Assembly: GCA_900290365.1 (NCBI GenBank)
Contig: OMOE01000131.1
Coordinates: 33,811 to 70,008, forward strand
DNA length: 36,198 nt
DNA from: Syntrophobacter sp. SbD1
GTDB lineage: Bacteria > Desulfobacterota > Syntrophobacteria > Syntrophobacterales > Syntrophobacteraceae
Direction: 5' to 3'
Under the pieces are notes generated by a model. That model was given only the letters and a program-made list of their open reading frames with translations, searched no databases and had not been told where the DNA came from. The position numbers and the translations under genes were made by a program. This document shows, piece after piece, positions 25,202 through 33,328 of the stretch. The stretch's first letter is position 1. Each line of letters starts with the position of its first letter.

Positions 25202-25271
25202 GGCAAAAGTAAGAAGATACGCACTCCGCGTCCTCTGCATATTAAAAGTCCCCACACTTTTTACTTTTGCC
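25202..25271. terminator. Inverted repeat likely acting as bidirectional terminator between convergent genes
   Basis: GGCAAAAGTAAGAAG (25202-25216) pairs with CTTTTTACTTTTGCC (25257-25271) with one mismatch, separated by 40 bases. It lies between the stop codons of the convergent CAP and UroD-like genes and has the same sequence as the end repeats of the 1060-1274 element. Confidence 0.4.
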
Positions 25272-25279
25272 TTTTGCCT

Positions 25280-26533
25280 TTACCTGTACCGCCCATATTC
25301 CCTGGCGAATTCCATCATGGTTCGTACGTTTTCCACGCGGGCTTCGTCAATCAGGGCGGAACTGCTCAGGATGAATCCCCCTCCGGCTCCACATACATCG
25401 ATCAGCTTCCTGCAATATTCCTTTACGTCTTCGGCGGACCCGGTCGCCAGGATCGAATTGGGGAGGTTTCCCATGACGCAGACTTTGTCACCCAGCTTCT
25501 TTTTGGCCTCAAAAATGTTTGTCCCTTCAAAATGGTATATGCATTTACCCACCGGGACCTCCTTTATGACCTCGAGGCGCGAGTCATAAAGACCTTCAAT
25601 GAGAAGATACGGGGTGCATCCGGCATCACACAGGTCGAATATGAGTTTCTGCAGTGTCGGCCAGTAAAATTCACCAAATTGCCGGGGGGACATAAACTTG
25701 TCCGTTCCCTTGTGAAGAGGGATGAAAACCCTGGGGTTACCTTTGGCTTTGGCCCCTTTGATGGCCGCAGAAGTTATGAACGGTGCAATTTGCTGCACGG
25801 CGCTCTTGAGCTTGTCCGGCCTTCGGAACATGTCGAGCATTGCGCCCCTGGTGCCGCGCAGGTTGTCTGCGATCATGTCATAAGGGGCAAATACAGTCTG
25901 TTCCTTAATGGATGGAAATCCCAAATCCTTTAGCTCCAGGGCGAAAGAAGAGAACTTTCGGACCCACTTGAGCTGTTTTTTCGAAACATCGAGAAGCGTT
26001 TCAAGGGCGCTGACGACATCGGGGTCGGAGAAGGCAGCGAGAACGGACGGCCATGTGTACCCAAGGCAGATCGTCTCCAAAGGCGGCAGTTTTGCAAGAC
26101 CTTGAAGATTGCCGGCCAGGCGGGGCAGCACGCTTTTGAGCAGGTACTCACCGGGATTGTTGAGGAAATGGCCGTATTCCTCAGCCTTCATGTACTCATC
26201 TTCTACGAATTGGAAAGACCGGGTCTCGGGAACCCCGTGTCCCGGCCATTTCATCGCCCTGAAATCCAGTCCCGAGAGAACCTCATCCATGGCATAGACA
26301 GTGAAATTAACACTGTAGGAAGCGTCAGGTTCGAAGTCCAGAATCGTCTTTCGCCAGGCACTGATGGCCTTCTCAGGGTCTCGATATGCTTCTGCGGGAG
26401 TTATGCCGGTATAATAGCAGTTGAAAAACGCGAATAGCGGGACCACAGGCACGCGGTCAGGCTCCCTTAGAGCAATGGCGTCAAGAATGCGCTTTTCCCG
26501 CTCTTCATAGAGCTGCTTTGCGGTTTTGATCAT
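25280..26533 (-). CDS. Uroporphyrinogen decarboxylase-type (MtaA/CmuA family) protein
   Basis: A 417-residue TIM-barrel protein of the UroD superfamily (PF01208 type). In anaerobes such proteins are mostly corrinoid-dependent methyltransferases rather than heme enzymes. Visible are ILDAIALREPDRVPVVPLF, the usual N-terminus, then FIPLHKGTDKFMSPRQFGEFYWPTLQKLIFDL, HFEGTNIFEAKKKLGDKVCVMGNLPNSIL, and GGFILSSSALIDEARVENVRTM near the C-terminus, all family signatures. The metal-binding residues are not identified with confidence, and neither is the substrate. No corrinoid protein or activator lies in the window. ATG 26533 is preferred over the GTG at 26539. It is the last gene of a six-gene minus-strand unit. 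Confidence 0.8.
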   Translation of the reverse strand: MIKTAKQLYEEREKRILDAIALREPDRVPVVPLFAFFNCYYTGITPAEAYRDPEKAISAWRKTILDFEPDASYSVNFTVYAMDEVLSGLDFRAMKWPGHGVPETRSFQFVEDEYMKAEEYGHFLNNPGEYLLKSVLPRLAGNLQGLAKLPPLETICLGYTWPSVLAAFSDPDVVSALETLLDVSKKQLKWVRKFSSFALELKDLGFPSIKEQTVFAPYDMIADNLRGTRGAMLDMFRRPDKLKSAVQQIAPFITSAAIKGAKAKGNPRVFIPLHKGTDKFMSPRQFGEFYWPTLQKLIFDLCDAGCTPYLLIEGLYDSRLEVIKEVPVGKCIYHFEGTNIFEAKKKLGDKVCVMGNLPNSILATGSAEDVKEYCRKLIDVCGAGGGFILSSSALIDEARVENVRTMMEFAREYGRYR

Positions 26534-26544
26534 TTGCACCCCGC

Positions 26545-28680
26545 TCAGTCATACATACCCTTGAAGTTTCTCCACTTGATGTGGAGGAGGTCCCGCAACA
26601 TGGTGAGCGACATGCCGAGCACGCGCCAACCGTTCTTATACTCATGCTCTCCGCTTGCGTACACCTCGAACTCGTCGATCCAAAAACCGGATTTGCGGGC
26701 AAGAAAAAGGATCTCCGCGTCAAAGCTGAACCCGCTTACGTTGCTTTTTTTAAATAAATGTTTTGCGGCCTCCCGGCGAAAACCCTTCAAGCCTGCCTGT
26801 GTATCCCGGAAAGGCAAATTCAGGGCGGAGGTTACCATCCAGTTAAAGGAGGTCCCCAGAAATGCCCTCATGGCCTCCACCTTTCCCGACAGCCTGGCGC
26901 ACAAGCTGCGGGACCCGATCACCATATCCGCCGTTTCCAGTTTTTCCTTCATAACTTTCAAATAATCTGTGGAATAAGCCATGTCCGCATCCATAAAACA
27001 ATATGCATCTGCGTCCATCTTCTCGAAGCCGGTCCTGATAGCGTGTCCTTTTCCCTTATTCGATACATAGCCTACAAAGGCGACGTTGCCCGCTGTTTCG
27101 CGTTCGTTGAGGGATTCTTTGAGCACCTCAATAGTGCCGTCGGTGGACCCGTCATCGACGAACAGGAAATGGTAGTTCGGGTTATTTATAGAAAACTCGA
27201 TTGCCGATTCCACAGCGCGTCCGATTACCTCCCTCTCGTTAAAGGCCGGCAGAATCACGGCTATCTTCCCGATATCGATTCGAAACGGCCTTGGAATCGG
27301 CACTTCGGATACAAACGGCACTGGAGCGGTCTGTCTGATCGCCACAAGGGTTGCCGCCCAAAGCGACATGGTGCTGAACAAGACCAGCCCGAAATCTCTG
27401 AGGTATAGAAACGGCCCCATGTCTATCGACGTCAAAAGCTGGCTCACTGCAATGAACCAAAATAGCGCCTTCCACCGGAGCGGCATATGTCCAAATGAAT
27501 ACCTCTCCCAAAGTATGACTATGAGGATCATCACTACCGGGACAGCCATTGAAACGTAATGCGGATGAAATATCGGACTGGCCACAAACATCAAAGGGAT
27601 AAAGGCGCTGAGCAAGGAAACCTCTGCTATTGTGGCCTCTACTTTCCCCGAATACCATCGGCCCTTCCAGCCCGATACAAGCAGGGTAATCGCCAGCATG
27701 ATAAACGCCACCGTCCAATGCGCAACGCGGACACCCGGCGCTGTCACCATCGGGCGGCTATTTCGATCGGGATGAATCAAGTTATGCAGCACGACCATTG
27801 GAGAGTTGCTGTCCGTATTCGTAATTCTGGTCAACTCTTGGCCGAACCTGCCGCCGGAATCACCCCTGATCACGGGATTGAGAGTCTCCTGATACAATGC
27901 TTTATATGAGGCCGCTGTCCTGGCGGGTCCGAGCGCAATGACCGGCACCAGCACAAGCCCTACCAAAAGTCCGGCTGCGCTGCCCGAGAGCATCCGCCAA
28001 TCACGCCGCCACAAAGGGTAGACCAGCAGAACAACTGGAATTACCTTTATGCTGATTGCAGCGGAAAGCCAAAGGCCGGCCCGCAATCTCCTGCCCTTGA
28101 GAATCGAAGCGGCAGCGCAACACAATAGAAATACGATGAGAAGACCCACCTGTCCGCGCACCTGGCACCGCCCGATCGCCGGGAGAAGGATCAACAGCGG
28201 AGCGGCCCTCAACGTCCACCAACGCTGTGAAAAGCGGCGCCCCCTGCCAGCCGCAAGATTTCTGAACGGATCTTCTACAGCCCTTGCAAGCGCCCCTATG
28301 CCCGCGGCCCCCAGAGCCATGGTGATGATATACCAGATTCCAACGCTTACTTCGTAAGGGAGATATCCCGTCCGATTTTCTCCATGGGGAGGGTCTGCAA
28401 GCGGGGTCATAAGGATGGCGAAAAAGGGCGGATAGACATAATGCCACCCCCGGTCATCGGTTATCTTGTACATCTCCCCGCCTGTGCGGACCGTCCAGGC
28501 GGCCCTCAGGTAGGAACCAATATCTGTTCTATGCTTATTGGCCAGCGCTCCGCGAAATTCAACCCATGCGCCGAAAAGAATTATCGTGGCAAGGAGCAAA
28601 CTCAAACCGGTCACATGGAGCTTCGAAAGAGGCTCCGAAGTGGTCTTGTGAGCTGGTGTAAGGGCAGGGTTATTCAACAT
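26545..28680 (-). CDS. GT87-like membrane transferase fused to a GT2 polyprenyl-phosphate sugar synthase domain
   Basis: A 711-residue protein with two parts. Residues about 20-450 have many hydrophobic spans and the DUF2029/GT87 pattern (RTDIGSYLRAAWTVRTGGEMY, YVYPPFFAIL, then the loop RGQVGLLI, and AISIKVIPVVLLVYPL), as in polyprenol-phosphate-mannose-dependent mannosyltransferases. Residues about 471-711 are a dolichol-phosphate-mannose-synthase-like GT2 domain: IAVILPAFNEREVIG, VDDGSTDGT (508-516), SNKGKGHAIRTG, FMDADMAYS (562-570) and FSFDAEILFLARKSGFWIDE. One enzyme could therefore make the lipid-linked sugar and use it. The small secreted-protein gene is 17 bases upstream and the UroD-like gene 11 bases downstream. 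The glycan made is unknown. Confidence 0.82.
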   Translation of the reverse strand: MLNNPALTPAHKTTSEPLSKLHVTGLSLLLATIILFGAWVEFRGALANKHRTDIGSYLRAAWTVRTGGEMYKITDDRGWHYVYPPFFAILMTPLADPPHGENRTGYLPYEVSVGIWYIITMALGAAGIGALARAVEDPFRNLAAGRGRRFSQRWWTLRAAPLLILLPAIGRCQVRGQVGLLIVFLLCCAAASILKGRRLRAGLWLSAAISIKVIPVVLLVYPLWRRDWRMLSGSAAGLLVGLVLVPVIALGPARTAASYKALYQETLNPVIRGDSGGRFGQELTRITNTDSNSPMVVLHNLIHPDRNSRPMVTAPGVRVAHWTVAFIMLAITLLVSGWKGRWYSGKVEATIAEVSLLSAFIPLMFVASPIFHPHYVSMAVPVVMILIVILWERYSFGHMPLRWKALFWFIAVSQLLTSIDMGPFLYLRDFGLVLFSTMSLWAATLVAIRQTAPVPFVSEVPIPRPFRIDIGKIAVILPAFNEREVIGRAVESAIEFSINNPNYHFLFVDDGSTDGTIEVLKESLNERETAGNVAFVGYVSNKGKGHAIRTGFEKMDADAYCFMDADMAYSTDYLKVMKEKLETADMVIGSRSLCARLSGKVEAMRAFLGTSFNWMVTSALNLPFRDTQAGLKGFRREAAKHLFKKSNVSGFSFDAEILFLARKSGFWIDEFEVYASGEHEYKNGWRVLGMSLTMLRDLLHIKWRNFKGMYD

Positions 28681-28697
28681 CGCATATCTTTCACAAT

Positions 28698-29021
28698 TTA
28701 ATAGAGCTTTCTAACGGGAGCATGTCGTTTTTTTCCGATCATCCGGCTGTTCTCGTTAAGCATGCTCATGATCCTGCCCTTTTCCTGGCCCAGAGTACCC
28801 CGGGCAATAGCATTTTCATAATGCGACCTGATGAAACCGAGGTTGCCCTGGAGCGTTCCGGCCTCTGCGGGACTGAGCAAGCCCTGGGCGGCCCCCTGAG
28901 TGATCCGGTGTTGTTGATTTTCAATTCTTCCAGGAATCCCCTTTGCCTGGGCGCCGGCTGAAATGGAAAACGCCACAAGCGCCACAAGAATAACACAGGA
29001 GACTATCGAGATTTTTTTCAT
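28698..29021 (-). CDS. Small secreted protein of unknown function
   Basis: A 107-residue protein with a signal peptide (MKKISIVSCVILVALVAFSISAGAQA). The mature part appears to be two similar helical halves, RITQGAAQGLLSPAEAGTLQGNLGFI and HYENAIARGTLGQEKGRIMSMLNENSRMI, each with a G-x-L-turn followed by a helix. A basic tail (KKRHAPVRKLY) ends it. I do not know a name for it, though similar small periplasmic proteins occur in related bacteria. GGAG lies 5 bases before the ATG. It sits between an amidohydrolase gene and the GT87-GT2 fusion gene, 17 bases from each. Confidence 0.7.
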   Translation of the reverse strand: MKKISIVSCVILVALVAFSISAGAQAKGIPGRIENQQHRITQGAAQGLLSPAEAGTLQGNLGFIRSHYENAIARGTLGQEKGRIMSMLNENSRMIGKKRHAPVRKLY

Positions 29022-29038
29022 TTTAACTCCATTGGATT

Positions 29039-30418
29039 TTAAGGTCCCGAACAGCGTCGAAGTTTAGCCAATTGTCGATTCCTGAAACTCAAAATATTAT
29101 TACCGATCCGCTTCGCCTCGGAAAGGACCTCAGCCTCATTCACGGTGAGCACCTGCCCATCTTCTACAACCTGCCGTCCGTCAACCCATACGAATCTCAC
29201 GTCGCTTCCCCGGGCCGCATAGACGATATGGCTCACCGGATCGTAGATGGGGGTCAGATGGGGTTGATTGAGGCTTAAGGCAATAAGGTCCGCCTTTTTG
29301 CCTGGTTCGATGCTGCCGATCTCATTTTCAAGCCCAAGCGCTGAGGCGCCTCCTAAGGTGGCCATTGAAAGCGCTTGCCCTGCAGGGCAGGCCAGGGGAT
29401 CTTTTCTGAAAACCTTATGAATTTTGGCCGCAAAGCCCATTTCTGAAAAAAGGTCCAGGTCGTTGTTGCTGGCGCATCCGTCAGTTCCAAGGCCTACTTT
29501 TACCCCATGGGAAACCATGTCGGGAATTGGAGCTATCCCGGAGCCCAGCATCGCCGCTCCCTCCGGACAGTGGGAAACCGACGCCCCGCTCCTCGCAATG
29601 GACAAAATCTCTTCTTTGGAGAGCCAGATTGCGTGAGCGCACAACGTCAACTCATCCAGGACCCCCAGCGCATCCAGATGCATCCCGGGACTTAAGCCGT
29701 ACCTTTTCACGACTTCATCGATCTCCCACCTGGTTTCGCAAAGATGGGTCTGAAAGAGGATTTTACGGCTGCGGCAAAGCTCCTTTATGCGCTTGAGCGT
29801 TTCCGGGCTGCATGTATAGGGAGAATGGCAAAAAAGGGAGGGACGAACCCGGTCGGTCTGAGCGGGGAAACCCTCCAGAAAAGCCTCGGCGCGTGTCTGA
29901 AAATTAGACGGGTCGGGGAGGTCCGGGGTCGGGAAGTCGAGAATCCCCTGGCCCATGACGGCGCGAATCCCTGACTCAATGGCTGCGCGGGCGGCAGTCT
30001 CTTCGAAAAAATAGCCGTCACAAAAGGTTGTCGTCCCGCTCTTTAGCATTTCAACCGCTGAAAGCAGGGTCCCCAGGTATACATTTTCGGGGCTTACAAA
30101 AGCCTTTTCGACAGGAAAGATGATCTGCTCCAGCCACCTGTCCAGGGGCAGATCGTCGCCAATTCCGCGAAAAAGGCTCATGGCCGCGTGGGTGTGCGTA
30201 TTTATAAGGCCCGGCATGAGCAGATGCCCTGAGAGGTCGATTCCCCGTCGGCCGCGGAAATGAGATCGAAGCTCGCTGGAAGGGCCGGCAGCGACTATGA
30301 GGTCACCCTCGATCGCAACGCCCCCCGAGCGAAACCGGCTCATTGCGGGATCGCACGCAACAAGCCAGTCGGCGTTAATTAGAAGCCAATCGACTTCACG
30401 CAGTAAATTCCCGGACAT
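29039..30418 (-). CDS. Amidohydrolase, MTA/SAH deaminase-like, divergent paralogue
   Basis: A 459-residue metallo-dependent hydrolase of the TRZ/ATZ-deaminase group. The HxH metal motif is in LINTHTHAAMSLFRG, further ligands are in LCAHAIWL and LGTDGCASNNDLD, and CHSPYTCSPETL and THLCETRWEIDEV carry the catalytic Glu region. These match S-adenosylhomocysteine / methylthioadenosine deaminases and aminodeoxyfutalosine deaminases. However the substrate segment reads SHCPEGAAMLGSG, unlike the HNPESNMKLASG of its neighbour, so the substrate has probably changed. ATG 30418 overlaps the end of the upstream gene by 23 bases, with GAGGA about 11 bases before it. A TTG at 30436 is less likely. Confidence 0.75.
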   Translation of the reverse strand: MSGNLLREVDWLLINADWLVACDPAMSRFRSGGVAIEGDLIVAAGPSSELRSHFRGRRGIDLSGHLLMPGLINTHTHAAMSLFRGIGDDLPLDRWLEQIIFPVEKAFVSPENVYLGTLLSAVEMLKSGTTTFCDGYFFEETAARAAIESGIRAVMGQGILDFPTPDLPDPSNFQTRAEAFLEGFPAQTDRVRPSLFCHSPYTCSPETLKRIKELCRSRKILFQTHLCETRWEIDEVVKRYGLSPGMHLDALGVLDELTLCAHAIWLSKEEILSIARSGASVSHCPEGAAMLGSGIAPIPDMVSHGVKVGLGTDGCASNNDLDLFSEMGFAAKIHKVFRKDPLACPAGQALSMATLGGASALGLENEIGSIEPGKKADLIALSLNQPHLTPIYDPVSHIVYAARGSDVRFVWVDGRQVVEDGQVLTVNEAEVLSEAKRIGNNILSFRNRQLAKLRRCSGP

Positions 30419-31709
30419 GGGCGAAGATTTCCTCAAGATCCAGTGTCAGCAGCATGCGGTCCTTCATCACTAATCGCCCTCCAATGATGCTGTGGCGGAC
30501 ATCTGCGGCCCCGGCCGCATAAACCAGGTGACTTACCGGATTGAAGACGGGTGTAAGGTGCGGCTTTCTAAAATCCACCACTATCAGATCGGCAAGCATC
30601 GCCGGCGAGAGCTGTCCGGTCAGCCCTTCCCAGCCGAGCGCCCTGGCGCCCGCTCCGGTTGCCATCCGGAGCGCCGTTTCGGCAGAAAGTACAGTTGGAT
30701 CGAGTGCGGCTACCTTGTGGAGTTTGGCGCAGGTATCCATCTCCCCGAACATATCCAGATTGTTGTTGCTCGCGCATCCGTCCGTGCCCAGGGCTACCGT
30801 GACGCCGGAGTTGAGAAGGCGTGGGACGGGAGCGATACCGGAGGCAAGCTTCATATTGCTTTCGGGATTATGGACGACCTTCACCTGGTTTTCGGCAAGC
30901 ATAGCGATATCGGTTTCATCCAGATCAACGCAATGATCGGCTACCAGGCGAGGCCCCAAAAGACCAAGGGAGTTAAGGTGCGCGACCGGACGCCTGCCGT
31001 ACAGGTTGAGTATCTGTTTGACCTCGGCTTCATTTTCAGACAAATGCAATACAAGTGGCGCATCGCTGCGCGCCGATATTTGCATGCACTTCCTCAGTAG
31101 ATCAGGCGAACACGTATAGAGTGCGTGTGGTTCGACCGCAATGCTTACAAGCGGATCTCCCCGCCACTTCTCGATAAGCAGTTCGGTGTGCCTCAGACCG
31201 TTTTCGATTTTCCCGTAGGAGGGAGACGGGAAATCGTAGAGCACCTCGCCCACCAGCGCACGAATCCCTGCCCTTTTTGCAGCCTCTGCGACCTTGTGCT
31301 CGAACAGGTACATGTCACAGAAAGCGGTCGTACCCGACAGAATCATCTCTGCGCATGCGAGCATTGTTCCCCAGTAGACCCAATCTTCGGTCAGTTTTTT
31401 TTCGGCCGGGAAAATATGGCCATGCAGCCAGTCCATGAGCGGAAGGTCGTCGGCAAGACCACGAAAAAGGGTCATCGCGGCGTGCGTATGAGCGTTTATC
31501 AAACCCGGAAGGGCTACACATCCCGAAATGTCCAGAGTTTCCAATGACTCAAAAGTCGACTGGATTTCATCGGAGGGCCCCACTGACTCGATCTTGCCGC
31601 CTTTTATGGCGATCCCCCCGTGGTCGAAGACCGTTGAGGTCGAGTCAAGAGTCAGCACGACTCCGTTTAGAAGCAAAATGTCAGCCTTCTTCTTCCCTCT
31701 GTTTTGCAT
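30396..31709 (-). CDS. 5-methylthioadenosine / S-adenosylhomocysteine deaminase-type amidohydrolase
   Basis: A 437-residue amidohydrolase with the full set of family motifs: LINAHTHAAMTLFRG (HxH), EPHALYTCSPDLL, LHLSENEAEV with the catalytic Glu, DHCVDLDETD, HNPESNMKLASGIAPV and LGTDGCASNNNLDMF. These fit deaminases that convert MTA or SAH to the inosine forms, which drains the methyl-transfer product SAH. An aminodeoxyfutalosine deaminase in the menaquinone pathway is an alternative. Its stop overlaps the start of the second amidohydrolase. It begins 6 bases after the phasin-like gene, with only weak GGGAATC upstream. Confidence 0.82.
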   Translation of the reverse strand: MQNRGKKKADILLLNGVVLTLDSTSTVFDHGGIAIKGGKIESVGPSDEIQSTFESLETLDISGCVALPGLINAHTHAAMTLFRGLADDLPLMDWLHGHIFPAEKKLTEDWVYWGTMLACAEMILSGTTAFCDMYLFEHKVAEAAKRAGIRALVGEVLYDFPSPSYGKIENGLRHTELLIEKWRGDPLVSIAVEPHALYTCSPDLLRKCMQISARSDAPLVLHLSENEAEVKQILNLYGRRPVAHLNSLGLLGPRLVADHCVDLDETDIAMLAENQVKVVHNPESNMKLASGIAPVPRLLNSGVTVALGTDGCASNNNLDMFGEMDTCAKLHKVAALDPTVLSAETALRMATGAGARALGWEGLTGQLSPAMLADLIVVDFRKPHLTPVFNPVSHLVYAAGAADVRHSIIGGRLVMKDRMLLTLDLEEIFAHVREFTA

Positions 31710-31715
31710 ATGATA

Positions 31716-32063
31716 TTAAAGATTCCCGGTTCCGGTTGACCCACTCTCACGGTTACGGGTCTCTTCCAGAAGGCCCAGCCGCTGTTCAAGAAGTTCGACC
31801 CTTGCTTTCAGGTCCACAAAATCTTTTTTGTGGACAATCTCCAGGCTTTCGGAAACCTTCTTGAACGATGACTGGAATTTTGAATTTATATCCTCCCATT
31901 CCCTTTCGCCGCTCGTCACCAAGTCTTCAGTGAGCGTTTCGGCTTCATCGCTCGATAGTTTTCCCTCTTCAACGAGCCTTCGGGTCGCATCGCGTATCTT
32001 GTCGCGAGTCAGCACTGCAGCGCCGATTCCCGCAAACACACTTTTTTTAAGCAACTCCAGCAT
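31716..32063 (-). CDS. Phasin-like coiled-coil protein (PHA synthesis regulator-like)
   Basis: A 115-residue protein. LKKSVFAGIGAAVLTRDKIRDATRRLVEEGKLSSDEAETLTEDLV is typical of the short PhaF/phasin-like family. A C-terminal coiled coil (DFVDLKARVELLEQRLGLLEE) follows. Members associate with storage granules or act as helical regulators; the role here is not known. AAGGAG lies 6 bases before the ATG. It is the first gene of a six-gene minus-strand unit and its upstream region carries the TAAGATAGACT direct repeats. Confidence 0.75.
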   Translation of the reverse strand: MLELLKKSVFAGIGAAVLTRDKIRDATRRLVEEGKLSSDEAETLTEDLVTSGEREWEDINSKFQSSFKKVSESLEIVHKKDFVDLKARVELLEQRLGLLEETRNRESGSTGTGNL

Positions 32064-32070
32064 CGATCGC

Positions 32071-32104
32071 TCCTTCTAAGATAGACTGTGCATTAGGATA
32101 GACT
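32071..32104 (+). repeat. TAGACT direct repeats
   Basis: CTAAGATAGACT (32076-32087) and TTAGGATAGACT (32093-32104) lie 17 bases apart upstream of the phasin-like gene. The same motif appears at 19717-19740 before argC. The reverse strand of each holds an AGGAG-like string, so at 32071 the motif includes the ribosome-binding site of the phasin-like gene. Confidence 0.6.
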
Positions 32105-32130
32105 ATATATAAGGATACAACATGTCTTTG

Positions 32131-32161
32131 TTTTTCGCCCAGGTTTTTTTGAGGCGAAAAA
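32131..32161. promoter_or_regulatory. Hairpin between divergent genes
   Basis: TTTTTCGCC (32131-32139) and GGCGAAAAA (32153-32161) are perfect inverted 9-mers with a 13-base loop, in the space between the divergent phasin-like and HTH genes. It could be a leader structure or a bidirectional terminator-like element. Confidence 0.4.
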
Positions 32162-32198
32162 ATAACCGGTGCAACGGCGATCTTAAATCGGGGCAGAT

Positions 32199-32400
32199 AT
32201 GGATACAACCAGGCAGAAGATCATATCCCTCCTGTCAGAGGGCGAGTATGGAGCAAAAGCGATTTCGAAAATACTGCGGATAAGTGAAAAAGAGGTTTTC
32301 GAACACCTCGAGCACATCGGCCGTTCGGTAAAATCGCACAACATGAAGCTCGAAATAATTCCGGCCCTCTGCCTGGAATGCGGCTATGTCTTCGAAAGCT
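32199..32400 (+). pseudogene. Truncated HTH / zinc-ribbon transcriptional regulator
   Basis: The first 66 codons encode a winged helix-like segment, TTRQKIISLLSEGEYGAKAISKILRISEKEVFEHLEHIGRSVKS, then a metal-binding pair in LCLECGYVFE (Cys58, Cys61). Intact members I recall continue with a basic stretch and a second CxxC that closes the zinc ribbon. Here, after codon 66 the frame runs into AT-rich, unrelated sequence up to 32645, so the second half is missing. GGGG lies a few bases before the ATG. This looks like the left edge of an insertion or deletion, and marks the start of the accessory segment. Confidence 0.65.
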
Positions 32401-32650
32401 CCACTACTATTTTAAGATCCTTCTTGAATATGCTATATTTACAAATAATTATGATCCACTGCGGTGAGAGAGTATCACAGAACAAAAGGTACGAGGGCGG
32501 CCCAGGCAATGTGGTTTGTTATCTGGGCCCGAAGGTCAGGAGGGGCCGCGTTGATGCCCTATTTCCACTGGCTGGAGCAATCATGTGCTTCCCTCTTGTC
32601 CATGGCACGGGCAACAAAAAGCCGTTTCCCGTGCCACCCGCGTGAGTACT
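32401..32650. other. Junction region before the HNH cassette
   Basis: About 250 bases of mixed composition. It begins with an AT-rich segment (32401-32460) holding a candidate promoter. It ends with an inverted repeat, GGCACGGG (32604-32611) and CCCGTGCC (32628-32635), just upstream of the HNH gene. No gene is seen. Confidence 0.45.
32424..32452 (+). promoter_or_regulatory. Candidate promoter of the HNH cassette
   Basis: TTGAAT (32424-32429) and AATTAT (32447-32452) are 17 bases apart in the AT-rich junction. The transcript would have a leader of about 190 bases that includes the inverted repeat at 32604-32635. Confidence 0.35.
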
Positions 32651-33328
32651 ATGGCTATTTCAGAAAAGGATATAAAGAAATTATGGGGCCTTGCCGCTGG
32701 CCGTTGTTCAAAGCCGGGATGCGAGGAGGAGTGTATTACGTTTTTGGACCCTGATGATCCAACGGTGATTGGCGAGATGGCGCATGTAATCGCACGAAAG
32801 CCAGACGGGCCGAGGGGAGTGCCTGATGGAGGTGACGACACGTACGAAAATCTGATTCTCTTGTGTCCAACCCATCACAGGCAAGTAGACAAAGCACATG
32901 AAGGGGTATATCCAGCCACTGCGCTCCACCGTTGGAAACAACGGCATGAAGAGCGCGTCAGACAATCATTTCTGAGCCCCCGCTACTCTGATCGTACGCA
33001 GCTCGCTGGCGCAATAAAAAGGTTATTAATAAAAAACAAGGCTACTTGGCAACAATACGGCCCCGAATCTGAGGAAGCTAAGCGAAATCCGCTCAGCAAT
33101 TCACATGAAGTTTGGGAACTCAGGAAGTTGGACACTATCGTGCCAAACAATAGAAAGATCATACGCATTGTTGAGCAGAATCAGGATCTCTTTGAAGTAA
33201 ATGATTTTCAGTCGTGCATGCAGTTCGTTCAGCACGCTGAGGGCTTCGAGCGCAATTGTTATGTTCGAACTGAGGGTGTCCCGCGTTTCCCCAAAGCCTT
33301 TGAAGAGGTTATAGATCGCTATGCCTGA
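32651..33328 (+). CDS. HNH endonuclease
   Basis: A 225-residue protein with an N-terminal HNH nuclease domain. Cys19 and Cys24 (GRCSKPGC) and Cys72 (LLCPTHH) are likely structural metal ligands. His45 (EMAHVIARK), Asn67 (YENLILL) and His76 (THHRQVDK) form the H-N-H set. The remaining roughly 120 residues (from HRWKQRHEERVRQ) are helical and polar and not recognised; they may bind a partner or substrate. ATG 32651 is preferred to the longer frame from 32585. No good ribosome-binding site is seen. Its stop overlaps the next gene by 8 bases (ATGCCTGA). Sequence is AT-richer than the preceding genes, suggesting transfer. Possibly the effector of a defence cassette (inference). Confidence 0.8.
   Translation: MAISEKDIKKLWGLAAGRCSKPGCEEECITFLDPDDPTVIGEMAHVIARKPDGPRGVPDGGDDTYENLILLCPTHHRQVDKAHEGVYPATALHRWKQRHEERVRQSFLSPRYSDRTQLAGAIKRLLIKNKATWQQYGPESEEAKRNPLSNSHEVWELRKLDTIVPNNRKIIRIVEQNQDLFEVNDFQSCMQFVQHAEGFERNCYVRTEGVPRFPKAFEEVIDRYA

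Noticed and set aside
32401..32645. Remaining frame of the HTH regulator to 32645
   Set aside because: The residues after codon 66 lack the expected second CxxC and look like translated non-coding DNA.
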